Positions 15,001 to 22,960 of a DNA stretch of 64,000 nucleotides are shown here, in pieces. The notes below the pieces were generated by a model that was not told the origin of the DNA, searched no databases, and was given only the letters and a program-made list of their open reading frames with translations. The DNA comes from Bostrychus sinensis (lineage: Eukaryota > Chordata > Actinopteri > Gobiiformes > Eleotridae): the NCBI GenBank assembly GCA_020698575.1, contig CM036239.1, positions 45,907,763 to 45,971,762 on the forward strand, in the 5' to 3' direction. The stretch's first letter is position 1. Each line of letters starts with the position of its first letter. The translations under genes and the position numbers were made by a program.

Positions 15001-15892
15001 ATTCCAAAAAGCCATTCTGATAACTTTCCGCACGGAATTGCGAGGAATGCAAAAGTGGTGACAGTACGCTGCCACAACGGTTTTCACCTCTCGTCACTCC
15101 GTCACTTCCGCTAAAATTCCCGTGAGCTGATTGGCGCTGCAGCTGTAGTGCTAGGCCTATCAGAGCGCTTCATGCCAAAGGCCAAAGACCAAAGACGCTG
15201 ATTTAACAAGGCCAATCGGCAGGAAACTAGTCAGATGGCCTCCGTCCTGGAGCAATGGGGGCAGACGGCACATACATATCAAAAGGATGGAAATGAGCGA
15301 CGTGGAAGAACCATAAAGACGGCTTCAGATGGGCGATCGTCTCCTTGGTGTATGGAGGCCTTAACTCAGCTCTGTAATCCTCAGTCCTCATCTCACATCA
15401 CTCGTTGATTAAACACGTGCTGTACTGAACAAAAACAACATTTAAAGTGGCATATGGCTTAATCTGTTTTTCTTTTTCTTTTTTTAACTAAAAAGTATTG
15501 CGATGTGACTTCTTCCAGGTCAGACACAATGGAATATGTTCATTTAATGTGAATATGGGCGTTTCAATTACAAGGAAAGTCTGGCTGGGTTAATGTAGGA
15601 AGTCTTTTTTAGGACATATTTTCATTGTCATTCAGCTGATTCAGCAAGCAGCGCTTCTTGGGAAATTACAGTTACTTATATAATTACTATACTACTACTA
15701 TACTAAAATAATTTCCTGTTTAATTCTGGGTAATTTAGTTGGAATTACTAAATGTGTTGAGTAATTTCTCTTTCTCTTTTCTCCACAGCTGTAGTGGATC
15801 TAAATGGACGTTATTTCGGCGGTCGAGTGGTCAAGGCCTGCTTCTATAATCTGGACAAATTCAGAGTTTTGAACCTCGGCGAACAAGTCTAA
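24..15892 (+). CDS. rbm17: RNA-binding motif protein 17 (splicing factor 45, SPF45), 11 coding exons
   Basis: Coding exons: 24-146, 289-405, 1335-1501, 1682-1794, 1967-2017, 2752-2890, 4021-4172, 8979-9064, 10355-10453, 10549-10621, 15789-15892. All have GT-AG borders and phases that join into a 407-residue protein; I recall human SPF45 as 401 aa. The product is a nuclear spliceosome-associated factor that selects 3' splice sites. Visible parts: an N-terminal segment starting MSLYDDLGVG; a charged Arg/Glu/Lys stretch in exons 3-4; a Pro-rich linker in exon 6; a G-patch from about residue 237 in exon 7 (GFKEGQGLGKHEQG); a C-terminal UHM-type RRM in exons 9-11. The UHM has the acidic helix (DEDLEEETKEEC) and the R-Y-F ligand loop at residues 381-383 (NGRYFGGRVVKACF). 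The ATG has A at -3 and is preceded by ctgacag, so its exon may begin only a few bases upstream; the non-coding first exon and promoter are outside the window. Exon 8 opens at a CAG run, so a few alanines are optional. Confidence 0.97.
432..764. mobile_element. hAT-type MITE in rbm17 intron 2
   Basis: A 333-bp element with near-perfect terminal inverted repeats TAGTGATGGGC. It is flanked by 8-bp TSDs ttgtaatg (424-431) and atgtaatg (765-772), 7 of 8 identical. No coding capacity. The rest of intron 2 (773-1334) is AT-rich with nothing I recognise. Confidence 0.75.
2139..2686. mobile_element. Minisatellite-bearing hAT MITE (family A), complete copy in rbm17 intron 5
   Basis: A 548-bp element with ends CAGTGGTTCTCAAACTG and (reverse complement) CAGAGGTTCCCAAACTG, 15 of 17 matching. 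It is flanked by an exact 8-bp TSD agttaaac (2131-2138 and 2687-2694). The interior is a degenerate array of ~10-bp units of the type gactaaacca. This is the type copy for family A here. Confidence 0.85.
3000..3110. repeat. Degenerate 'caagacc' simple repeat in rbm17 intron 6
   Basis: Irregular gaccaag/agacc units, related in sequence to the clean hexamer array at 41.15-41.28 kb. The rest of intron 6 up to 3490 shows nothing recognisable. Confidence 0.4.
3498..3960. mobile_element. Family A-like minisatellite element in rbm17 intron 6, opposite orientation
   Basis: It starts CAGTTGTTCCCAACC and continues with many cctggtttagtt-type units, the reverse complement of the 2139-2686 interior. The right end degenerates near 3960 into sequence resembling the left part of family B (gtacaccctcgcttacat). 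No clear TSD. Confidence 0.6.
4330..5200 (-). mobile_element. Eroded Tc1/mariner-like sequences in rbm17 intron 7
   Basis: 4540-4770 reads, on the minus strand, as remnants of a Tc1-like transposase 3' part: the ggccactccaggac and caattggatttaaatctgg stretches correspond to the SPDLNPI region. At 5148-5180 is a separate inverted-repeat end, caccgatcaggcataacatt, also found inverted at about 13350-13372. No open frame is left. Confidence 0.55.
5780..6016. mobile_element. Family A fragment in rbm17 intron 7
   Basis: Irregular ggactaaacca units followed by the family's right end (gcgtaccacagtttgagaaa then cactg). The left end is missing. 5200-5780 and 6017-6620 contain nothing else recognised. 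Confidence 0.6.
6622..7306. mobile_element. piggyBac-like MITE (family D), 685 bp
   Basis: It begins TTAACCCTTGTGC and ends ATATGGGTTAA, i.e. a TTAA target with short CCC/GGG termini. The interior (gtgtcctcatc, cttttaatcaact, ctgccccgaccataaatac) is shared with the copy at 18248-18934, which is only 2 bp longer. Non-coding. Confidence 0.7.
7658..8690. mobile_element. hAT-like non-autonomous element (family B) carrying a nested family C element
   Basis: Starts CAGTGGTTCCCATCC and ends GGTTGGGAAACAGCA, flanked by an exact 8-bp TSD ctttacag (7650-7657 and 8691-8698). The sequence next to both ends (gtacccctcactcatacatg; ggtccccgtacccctggttg) matches the complete copy at 16914-17454. The extra length is the element at 7769-8351. 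Confidence 0.75.
7769..8351. mobile_element. Family C element nested in the family B copy
   Basis: Ends CAGGGTAGCCCCAAGG and (reverse complement) CAGGATAGCTCCAGG. The same termini delimit 27393-27829 and the large composite 50874-55686. AT-rich and non-coding; no TSD visible, superfamily unknown. Confidence 0.6.
8976..8990 (+). other. rbm17: Tandem CAG 3' splice acceptor of rbm17 exon 8
   Basis: Five consecutive CAG triplets follow the polypyrimidine tract (tttatttcag). The previous exon ends in phase 1 (AAA C), so using the first, second, third or fourth AG keeps the frame and yields Pro followed by three, two, one or no Ala before Asp-Ala-Ser-Lys-Lys. The CDS uses the first AG. The tract lies in the linker between the G-patch and the UHM. 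Which AG is used cannot be seen from DNA. Confidence 0.8.
9540..10025 (-). mobile_element. Tc1-like transposon remnant, rbm17 intron 8
   Basis: Starts with an inverted-repeat-like aaaattattcatac stretch and continues into minus-strand Tc1-like transposase remnants (gggattttggaccac, ttcagttctctccacaa, gggttgttgtcc). It retains the undisturbed sequence cccaataatcagtggcaaag at about 9720, which is interrupted in its sister copy at 12317. 9065-9540 and 10025-10350 show nothing else. Confidence 0.65.
10662..12180. other. rbm17 intron 10, left part: no gene recognised
   Basis: AT-rich sequence with a short tcacaatactatcacgatac motif of MITE type near 10680 and no convincing ORF or RNA gene. 11260-11660 is less AT-rich, but I see no domain in any frame. 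Confidence 0.4.
12185..12895 (-). mobile_element. Tc1-like remnant, sister of 9540-10025, interrupted by a hAT MITE
   Basis: Same order of landmarks as 9540-10025: aaaattattcatac, gggattttggaccac, atcgatctccaggtcctt, cattactctggtcttcagtt. The insert 12325-12706 splits it; removing the insert and one TSD restores the order of the sister copy. Confidence 0.65.
12325..12706. mobile_element. hAT MITE inserted in a Tc1-like copy
   Basis: A 382-bp element with ends TAGCGGTATAACGATA and (reverse complement) TAGGTGTGTAACGATA, full of atatcgat motifs. Exact 8-bp TSD ataatcag at 12317-12324 and 12707-12714. The empty target is visible in the paralogous Tc1-like copy near 9720. Confidence 0.85.
13190..13960. 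mobile_element. Mariner-like end and partial family D copy, rbm17 intron 10
   Basis: 13340-13375 carries an inverted copy of the mariner-like terminus seen at 5155. From about 13420 to 13930 the sequence parallels family D (gtgtccccatcac, cttttcaccaacctctgccc, ttttgtgacagaaacac). Its TTAA ends could not be fixed. Confidence 0.5.
14899..15036 (-). pseudogene. MADF-domain protein fragment (Harbinger-type accessory gene remnant?)
   Basis: Reading leftward from an ATG at 15034-15036, the minus strand encodes MAFWNDTTEEQLISLVEEQP, then PLYSVAERDYSNRH and a stop. The pattern LIxLVEExPxLYxxxxxDY matches the first helices of MADF domains, as in Adf1-like proteins and the DNA-binding partner encoded by Harbinger/PIF transposons. 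The domain breaks off after about 40 residues. Downstream, 15120-15365 is GC-richer and ends taaggcctccatac on the minus strand, possibly a Harbinger-type end. Family assignment is from memory of the motif. Confidence 0.5.
15366..15788. other. rbm17 intron 10, right end: nothing recognised
   Basis: AT-rich, with a T-rich tract ahead of the exon 11 acceptor. Confidence 0.4.
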
Positions 15893-16046
15893 AAAGTCTC
15901 CATGACAAGAGACCACCGCCCAAACATCATCTCCCGTCTTGTACATATGTTTTTTTATAGTCAATTTATGAGTTATGAAGTGTCTTTAAAATGTCAAATG
16001 CCCACATTTTCCCCTGTCAGTGAAAAACACCTTTAAGTAGACACTA

Positions 16047-16052
16047 AATAAA
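16047..16052 (+). terminator. rbm17: Poly(A) signal AATAAA of rbm17
   Basis: A canonical AATAAA lies 155 bases after the TAA at 15890-15892, giving a short 3' UTR of roughly 170-190 bases. T-rich sequence follows at about 16084-16095. Confidence 0.75.
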
Positions 16053-16734
16053 GGGTAAAACAGTTTATTGGTCTAATCTATGACTTTTTTTCTTTGGGCT
16101 CTTTCCTTAGCATATTGATTTTGCAAAGGTTTTACTCCAGAAGCTCTTCCTAATTTAGAGTACACTGGCTTGTGACCCCCTGTGGCTGCACTGGTCTAAT
16201 CTATATGACAACAATATGCCATAATGCTTGTGTGGTGTTAGTGCTTTGATAGTGTAATAGTTTTAAGTTGGCTCTTGTGGGACAGTGAAGCCTCATTGAA
16301 GACTTATGTAATTGAGGAACAGGGCCCGGGGGGGTACAGTGAAGGACGTCAGGAGAGGTCCCACCGGAGCAGGTTTAATTCAGATCTCGTCAAATGTTGG
16401 AGAGACCCAAACTAATTGATACCAGAGGACAACAGACAGGGGAGTATGAGATAACAATGCACTGAATACAGCAGGTGACTTAATTTAGGTGCCAACAATC
16501 TTTACCTCTGTGGGGCTAATAGACAGTGGATACATTAAATATACAGGCCTGCATGAAAAATAGAACATAAGTCTATTTGTTTAAATTGTTCAGTTCAAAA
16601 CTTCATTAGATTTAGTGCAGACAGAGTTAAATATTTCAAGCATTTTTTTTTAATGCAGTGATTGTGGCTCACCAAAAAAAAAAAAAATCAGTATGGTATT
16701 AAAATAGACTATATCTAATTTACAGGGTTTGTTC

Positions 16735-17640
16735 AGGTGCTTGAAAGTGCTTGAATTTTCTTGTGATTTCAAGGTTTGAAAAGTGCTTGAGTTGGATGAA
16801 GTGCTTGAAAATGCTGGAAATTGCAACCTTTCTCACGGATGTCAAAAGATAATTTCAGGGAGGCGCCAGATCATTTTTGAAAAATGTAAATTTAAGAAAT
16901 CAATGGCCTAAATCAGTGGTTCCTAACCTTTTTTGTGTTGCGTACCCCCTGACATTTTTGTTATATCATGGGTACCCCCTCGTTTACATGTGGATTTGTC
17001 AAAAAGTGGTCATAGTCATTTTTATTGCGTTAATGAGTAAGAAGACATTTTATACTTACTTTACTGTAAAAAGTTAATTCTCCAGCATTTTTTGTTTTGA
17101 AAATTGAATTCAAGATACTAATAAAATCCTTTTAAAATAGCAATACATATAACATAAATTAATAAAAATATAACAACATAAACTTAATTTACATTTACTT
17201 ATTTTACTATATTTTTTCAACTAAAACTAAAACTCATAATAAATTGACAAAAAATAGCAGTTTCACCTCATTTTAATCAATCATTTTTAATCAGTCAATC
17301 GTCAATGAGACACTTGAGCTTGTCTTTCACAACTATAGTTTAATATGAAAAGATCACAAATATTTTCTTATTGAATCATGAAATAATTCCAAGGACCCCT
17401 GTAAAGCGCTCGCGTACCCCTAGGGGACCCTGTACCCCTGGTTGGGAAACACTGGCCTAAATGGCGTGATTTTAAAACCAAATAGTTCTGTTTTAATGGA
17501 TATTTAACATTTAATACAAAAAAAAAGGCCTAGTTGAGGCTTTGTAGGGCGTTCAGTTGCAAATACAGGTCTGTCCAGCTGTGAATATATTGTTTAGTCC
17601 TGTTGTTAAGCACTGGAAAAAACTTGAAAGTATAAGAATA
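16735..17640. repeat. 'gtgcttgaa' repeat sequence split by a family B insertion
   Basis: 16735-16815 has five irregular copies of gtgcttgaa. Similar wording (cactggaaaaaacttgaaag) resumes near 17610 on the far side of the inserted element 16914-17454. Possibly one old repeat. 16053-16735 has only a G-run near 16326 and nothing else I recognise. Confidence 0.45.
16914..17454. mobile_element. hAT-like MITE (family B), complete copy
   Basis: A 541-bp element with ends CAGTGGTTCCTAACC and (reverse complement) CAGTGTTTCCCAACC, 13 of 15 matching. Exact 8-bp TSD gcctaaat (16906-16913 and 17455-17462). Near-terminal gtacccc motifs on both sides. Non-coding; type copy for family B here. Confidence 0.85.
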
Positions 17641-17812
17641 AGATATAAACAAAATGGCTGCATTAATCAACATTTACATTGCTCTGACAAACATTTGATA
17701 ATTGTTCCTTGAGTCTGCTGCTGTGATATTTGGCCATACAAATAAAAGTCAACTGAACTGAATTATAACTGTAGCATCTTTGTGGGATAGCTAGCTTGAG
17801 GACTGATCTCAA

Positions 17813-18130
17813 GCATTCACAAGGCCACACAGATCCTGTCAGACCTCGGAAGCTAAGCAGGGTAGGGCTTGGTCAGTACCTGGATGGGACACTGCTGGGG
17901 AACATCAGGAAGCCAGTGTGAGTGAGTGGTTGGTGGTGGTCGGAGGGTCTGTTGGTGCAGATGTGTGCAGCCGCGCTTCTGTCAGTCTGCCCCAGGGGAA
18001 ACTGTGGCTACAAAACGTAGCTCACCACCACTGACTATGGAGTGAATGAAATACCCCTTCCCTTCTGTGGAAAGTGCTTTGACTGACTTGTGTCATAGGT
18101 AAAGTGCTATATAAATACCATTCCCATTCC
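17813..18130 (+). mobile_element. 5S rRNA-derived SINE (SINE3-like)
   Basis: 17815-17910 resembles a 5S rRNA 3' half: ctcggaagctaagcagggt and tacctggatgggacactg are the 5S internal-control A/C-box regions. It is followed by a non-5S body (ctgtggctacaaaacgtagc) and a tail gtaaagtgctatataaatac. Pol III transcription from the internal boxes is known for this class; this copy carries several mismatches in the head. Confidence 0.8.
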
Positions 18131-18247
18131 CAACCTCCCAGCTGGTAGGTAAGAGCATTAACAACATCATTTTCTACTAAAACTGTAGCTACAGTCTTGG
18201 TGAGAAAAGACTGGCTAGTCAAAGCTAAAGGGAACATCATGACAAGT

Positions 18248-18934
18248 TTAACCCTTGTGCCCAAGGAGGACAAAAGTGTCCTTTTCAAATTTAATTTTTA
18301 ATTTTTTTCTATGAAATTTTTGGCTCAGGTGTGTATTTTATCATTAATGTTGATATTCTAAACACAAAGCTAATATTACTTAATTTTTACACTCTCTAAA
18401 TTTATGTTGCTTCTGTTAAGTGACAAAAGTGTCCCCATGGCAAAACATAGAAAATCTTTTTTTTTTTTCTACTTTTTTGCATTTATCTTTTAATCAACTG
18501 TGCCTTGAAATAAATACCAAATATTTAATTATTCTCAGAATATTAACCCTTTTTATGTAAGTATTTTCAATATACTCAATGCAAAGTGGATTTTTTAAGG
18601 GGTTTATTTATTTATTTATTTATTTATTTTTTAGATGGATTTGGGATTTTTTTTTTTTTTTGTATTAACAAAAAGTTACAACCAGTTTTAATGGCTTTTA
18701 ATGAGGGCTGTTTTTGTAGATTGTACAGGGCACAAGGTAACATGTAAACTGCTGTTACATCAGGTTGGAATTCTGAAAATAATTAAATATTTGGTATTTA
18801 TCATTAGGGCACAATTTGATTTAAAAAAAGGAGAAAAAATATGAATGTGTACATTTTTTATGTTTTGTGACAGGGACAGTTTTGTCACTTAAGAGGAGCA
18901 GCATAACTTTTTAAAATCAGGGTCTAAGGGTTAA
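18248..18934. mobile_element. piggyBac-like MITE (family D), 687 bp
   Basis: Begins TTAACCCTTGTGCCC and ends AGGGTCTAAGGGTTAA, so the TTAA target and TTAACCCTT inverted ends are intact. The interior matches 6622-7306. It contains a (ttta)n stretch at 18605-18630. Confidence 0.75.
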
Positions 18935-19885
18935 GCTGTAGCCCATCGTTAGGTCACTGTATTGTGTTGTGCCACATTGCATTGCATTTGCTTTTATCCA
19001 GTTGTGCAGTGGCTAAACTCATTGAGTGTATGTTTGTGGTCACTATGGTTACACGTGCTGACCATTACACACACCAATAGTCAGTGCATGGCCTGAATGT
19101 GGACAGTATACAGCGCTCTGATTGGCTCTTTAATGGGAGCCCATTAAGACTGTGACCTAATTACCTGGAGCTGTGACATGAGACGGAGTCGAGGGGTCAA
19201 GAGGGGCGTGGCTTACATTGGCTTACAGTGGCCTGGGGTCAATCCACATATGATGATGATCCGGGTTGTCTTAGTTTTAAACTGAGGTGTCCAAAACAAG
19301 GTCAAGGGAATGCTTCAAGGAGGCAAAATATTTTTAGGAATGACTTGCTCTGCTGTTGCTTTTGTATATGTCAGCTTAGCCTTGGCGTGTACTGTATGTT
19401 TCCTCTAAGTTAGACTGAGGGGGTTGAAAGTTGTTCTCCAGGTCCAATAACAACTGTGCTGTTATTTCCTCTCTTTCTTTACCTCTGGGCAGATACGGTG
19501 TGCTGCTCTATCAAGACAAACAGCAAAGAACAAACCAGGAGCAGTTTCCCAAGCACACATTTCTTAACTGTACGTGCCATTTTTTAGAACTGGCTGAAAA
19601 CATTAAGTAAACTTTATATAACTTTTTATTCAAGTTTTTTTATTGGAGAAGCCACAAGTTTCAGAGTAACTCATGATGAGGCAACACTGTCAATTCAGTC
19701 CATTGCAAAACCGTTTTGATCAGATGTGGACAGTAACATAAAATGACTCTAGGTTTTAGTTACTTCTGTGGACCGTGTTTATTTGTTTCTTTACAAACAT
19801 GTCTCTAGTTATTCTAATCTAAACTATTTGTGCTACTGTGGATTCTGTCCAGATACTCCAGCTTTGTCCCATCATCCAATGACAT
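18935..19885. other. Intergenic, no gene recognised
   Basis: Less repetitive than its surroundings. 19040-19215 (with attggctctttaatgggagc and cctaattacctggagctgtg) and 19440-19580 could be conserved non-coding sequence, but I cannot test conservation. Confidence 0.3.
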
Positions 19886-19889
19886 GTAT

Positions 19890-20400
19890 GTGTTAGGTGA
19901 ATTGGTGAGTCTAAATTTGCCCATAGTGAATGAATGACAGAGTGAATGGTTGTCTGTCTGTATATGTTTGTGTCAGCCCTGCGACTAACTGCCCACTGTC
20001 CAGGGGTGTACCCTAGGGCAGGGTACCATTAAATGATACCTTTGTGATAAGTTACAATACTACTGGTATTTAAAATTTTTATTCAATGTTTAGTGCGACC
20101 TTTAATGTTCCTTTGCATGAATAAGAATTTATAAATCATACAAACTACAGGTTTAACTTACAGCTAAGAGGTTTGCTCCAAAAATTGTTATTTTATTCAA
20201 TATTATTGTGTTATATGATTGTAGAAGATGAATTACCACACCATAGGTTGCAGAAAAAGTATCATTCAGGTAACACTGTGAAAAACCAGGTATCATGTAA
20301 ATACTGGTGCTGAAAAAATCTGAACAATACCCAGTCCTAGTGTACCCCGCATAATCCCCAAAGTTACTGGGATAGGCTCCAGTACTCATAACCCCTAACG
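19890..20400 (+). repeat. 'ggataggctccag' fish repeat split by a hAT MITE
   Basis: Landmarks of a widespread vertebrate/fish repeat: gtgaattggtgagtctaaa, gaatggttgtctgtctgtat, caggggtgtacccc, gggataggctccagtactca. The element at 20014-20339 interrupts it exactly at gtgtaccc. Related copies lie at 26660-26900 (inverted) and 40030-40160. Confidence 0.65.
20014..20339. mobile_element. hAT MITE inside the ggataggctccag repeat
   Basis: A 326-bp element with ends TAGGGCAGGGTACC and (reverse complement) TAGGACTGGGTATTG. Exact 8-bp TSD gtgtaccc at 20006-20013 and 20340-20347. Removing it restores caggggtgtaccccgc, the usual reading of the host repeat. Confidence 0.8.
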
Positions 20401-20453
20401 GTAATAGAGATCAGACTGGGCATATTATCTGTTAGGCACAGAGTCATTCATTT

Positions 20454-20714
20454 AAGTGGTTCTTAAACTGTGGTACACAGGAGTCCTATGCAGCTCAAGT
20501 CCTGATTTTAGTTTAATGTGGAGTTTGATCCAGTAGTCAAGTGTAGACCACTGCTTTGTCCTGGTGTAAACACAGGCAGTCTTGGTTTAGTTCTGGCTGG
20601 TTTAGACCTAGTTTAGACAGGGTTTAGTCCTGGTTTAGGCTCATTTTAGTCTAATAAAAATGGTTCTTGGAAAGACAAATATTTTCTGAGGTGGTACTTT
20701 GTGTAGAACCACTG
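20454..20714. mobile_element. Family A copy, short
   Basis: Ends aagtggttcttaaactgtgg and gtgtagaaccactg with a few tttagtcctgg units between. TSD not recognisable. 20715-21650 has nothing I recognise except an inverted copy of a 21-mer motif at 20959-20979. Confidence 0.6.
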
Positions 20715-21509
20715 CAATAGAACTGCAGTAGACTTAGATGCTTGAATGAATTTTGTTTGTCACAGACAAAAATGACAAATGTTATGGCATGCTTAAAGCC
20801 ACACTGAAGCATTGTTCAGTAGGTAAACTGCTTCTGTTCCTCACACACCTGACTCTACTCTACTGAATGTAGATGTTGAAGTTGTAGAAGCCTTGTTAGT
20901 TATAAAAATATATAATTTCAGTTCCAATAGCAGCATTACATAACACAAAGCCTATATCACTGTTCCTGTCTGCTTCTCCAAACTAGACTGACAATTGTTG
21001 AAGTCATCGGATTATTTTAACTATCCCTAAGTATCTAATATATACAGTATTTACCACACAGTGAACTTATCCTTAAAGAAAAGAATAGCCAGGGAAGAAG
21101 CCAAGTTAAAAGTTAGTATGTAATTATATTTGTTGTCATAGTTTAAATAGTGTTTATGTTTGTGTCTCCTGATGTGAACTGACTCTGGAGTCATCGGGTT
21201 CATTTTGAAACTACAAATCAGCAGAAACTCAGTGGTGAGGTCTATACTTAGTCCCGGTCCAGACACTCTTTTGGAAGACCATAAAACCTTGCTGTGGTTT
21301 CATCATCATTAAGTCATCTGTTGGCAGAGGAGGCTCTAGTATCTCAGTGCATTTTTACATTAGGAACTTTTTAAATATTTTCTACTAGAGTAGATTTCCT
21401 AACCTTTTATTTGTATATATATTTGAATATTCAAATCATGTTTCTTAGTCACATTTCATAACACACATTTGGCTACTTTTACTATGGCATTTGCCTTCTT
21501 TTATTTTTG

Positions 21510-21544
<35 letters not shown>

Positions 21545-21654
21545 CAAAACAACGTACTTTAGACCTTTGTAAACCACCTCTTGAGATGTTAAACACAGAG
21601 CTAGGACCAGTGTCAGAACAAAATTACAAAGGATACACTGATGTCTAAAAGCGT

Positions 21655-22160
21655 GCAATTCAATTCAATTTTTTTGTTTTGTACAGCCCACAACAAAGGT
21701 CACCTCAATGGGCTTCAGATTTAACACACAATCAACATAAACAAAAACTACACTAAACTAAACAGACCCAGGACACTCCTGTCCTTAGACCCTACTTCTC
21801 GGTAAGGAAGAACTCCTAAAAAAAAAAAAAAAAAACAGCTGTGGGGGGAAAAAAAGAAAAAGAAGAAACCTATGGAGCCCATATTGAAGGAGAGGTCCTC
21901 TCCCAGGACCGACAGGCAACATGTGTCAGGACAGTTAGTCATTAGCTCATCTATAGGATCATAGTTCAGGTCTGTTGCAGCAGGTGGACCTCTTCCAGAC
22001 AGGTGAGTGGGGGTGAGGGGAGTCCATCAGAGGTGAGATTTAGGGCCCACAGGTTGGGACAGGAGCACAGATGGAGTCAGCTAAGGTCTAGTCCTCACTG
22101 GGGCATCCACCAGCAACCAGGCATCTGAAACAGTCCCTCTGTCCCACTCCCTGTGAACAG
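21655..22160. repeat. Dispersed fish repeat with the 'gtccttagaccctactt' signature
   Basis: Shares acactaaactaaacag, ccaggacactcctgtcct and agaccctacttctc with the copy at 37680-37870, in the same orientation. Includes an A-run at 21819-21835. Class unknown to me. Confidence 0.55.
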
Positions 22161-22309
22161 CAATGAACTTATTAAAGATATAGAATAATAAATTATATTA
22201 ATGACAGTGATAGAAGAGGGGGGCAGAAGAAACCAGAGGACAGAGGCTCAGTGCAGCCAGTCTAAGCCTATTTATTGTGATTTTACAGGGGGTGCAAGTT
22301 AAATGTGTG

Positions 22310-22560
22310 CCTCAAAGTAGAACTGTTGCCTCACAGAGAGAAGGTCCTGAGTTTGATTCCCAGACTGGGTGGCAGAGCTTTTCTGTGTGCTCTGACCTCC
22401 CCCATCAACCTAAAACATGCACAACAGGTTAATCCTCCAGCTAAGTGCTCCTGACCAGGATCCTGGCTCAAGATCTGGAGAAAGTCCCCAGGTTGCTGCG
22501 GTCACCCACTGCTCCTGACAGGTTGCCCAAGTGGCACCTTACATGTTATGAGATGATGGT
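22310..22560 (+). mobile_element. tRNA-like SINE, degenerate
   Basis: gttgcctcacagagagaagg and gagtttgattcccagactgg resemble the A/B-box head of a common fish SINE. The body has tctgtgtgctctgacctccc and gctcctgacaggttgcccaa. A more decayed relative is at 46020-46260. Confidence 0.5.
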
Positions 22561-22589
22561 TGTTGAAATAACATAGTTAGCAAATATTT

Positions 22590-22960
22590 TAAAGGTCCCA
22601 TATTATGCTTTTTTCAGGCTTTTTGAAATAGTTTTTGGACACCATTTGCATTAATATTTAAAATTGTATAACTTCAAATTATGGATATTTGTGAAAACTG
22701 TATTCTTTTGGGAAGCTGATACTTTGACTTTGCAGAGAACGCTTGGATTAGGTGTCTGACGCCTCCTGCTAGCAATGGTGTGGACTGGACAGAGCATAAA
22801 GGCTATTTAGCATGACTATTAGCATTATGACGCTGACAGTTAGATAAATGAGTCTGGTGATAGTGTATGGACTTTAGAAACACGCAGGAGCACTTCCTGG
22901 TTTCACAAGTCTATGTAGAGCCGTGAGACCGATCACTTTCAGCTCTTGAGAAGGGGAAGG
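22590..22960. repeat. Dispersed repeat family F ('cccatattatgc')
   Basis: Starts aaaggtcccatattatgc, as at 57113-57130 (aaaggtgccatattatgc). It also shares the landmarks cacttcctggtttcacaag and agctcttgagaaggggaagg loosely with those copies. Non-coding. Confidence 0.45.

Noticed and set aside
14722..15114. 130-codon plus-strand frame in rbm17 intron 10
   Set aside because: It is the antisense of the MADF-like remnant, which is the better explained strand.
17813..17910. Functional 5S rRNA gene
   Set aside because: The 5' half is missing or diverged, boxes carry mismatches and a SINE body follows instead of a T-run terminator.
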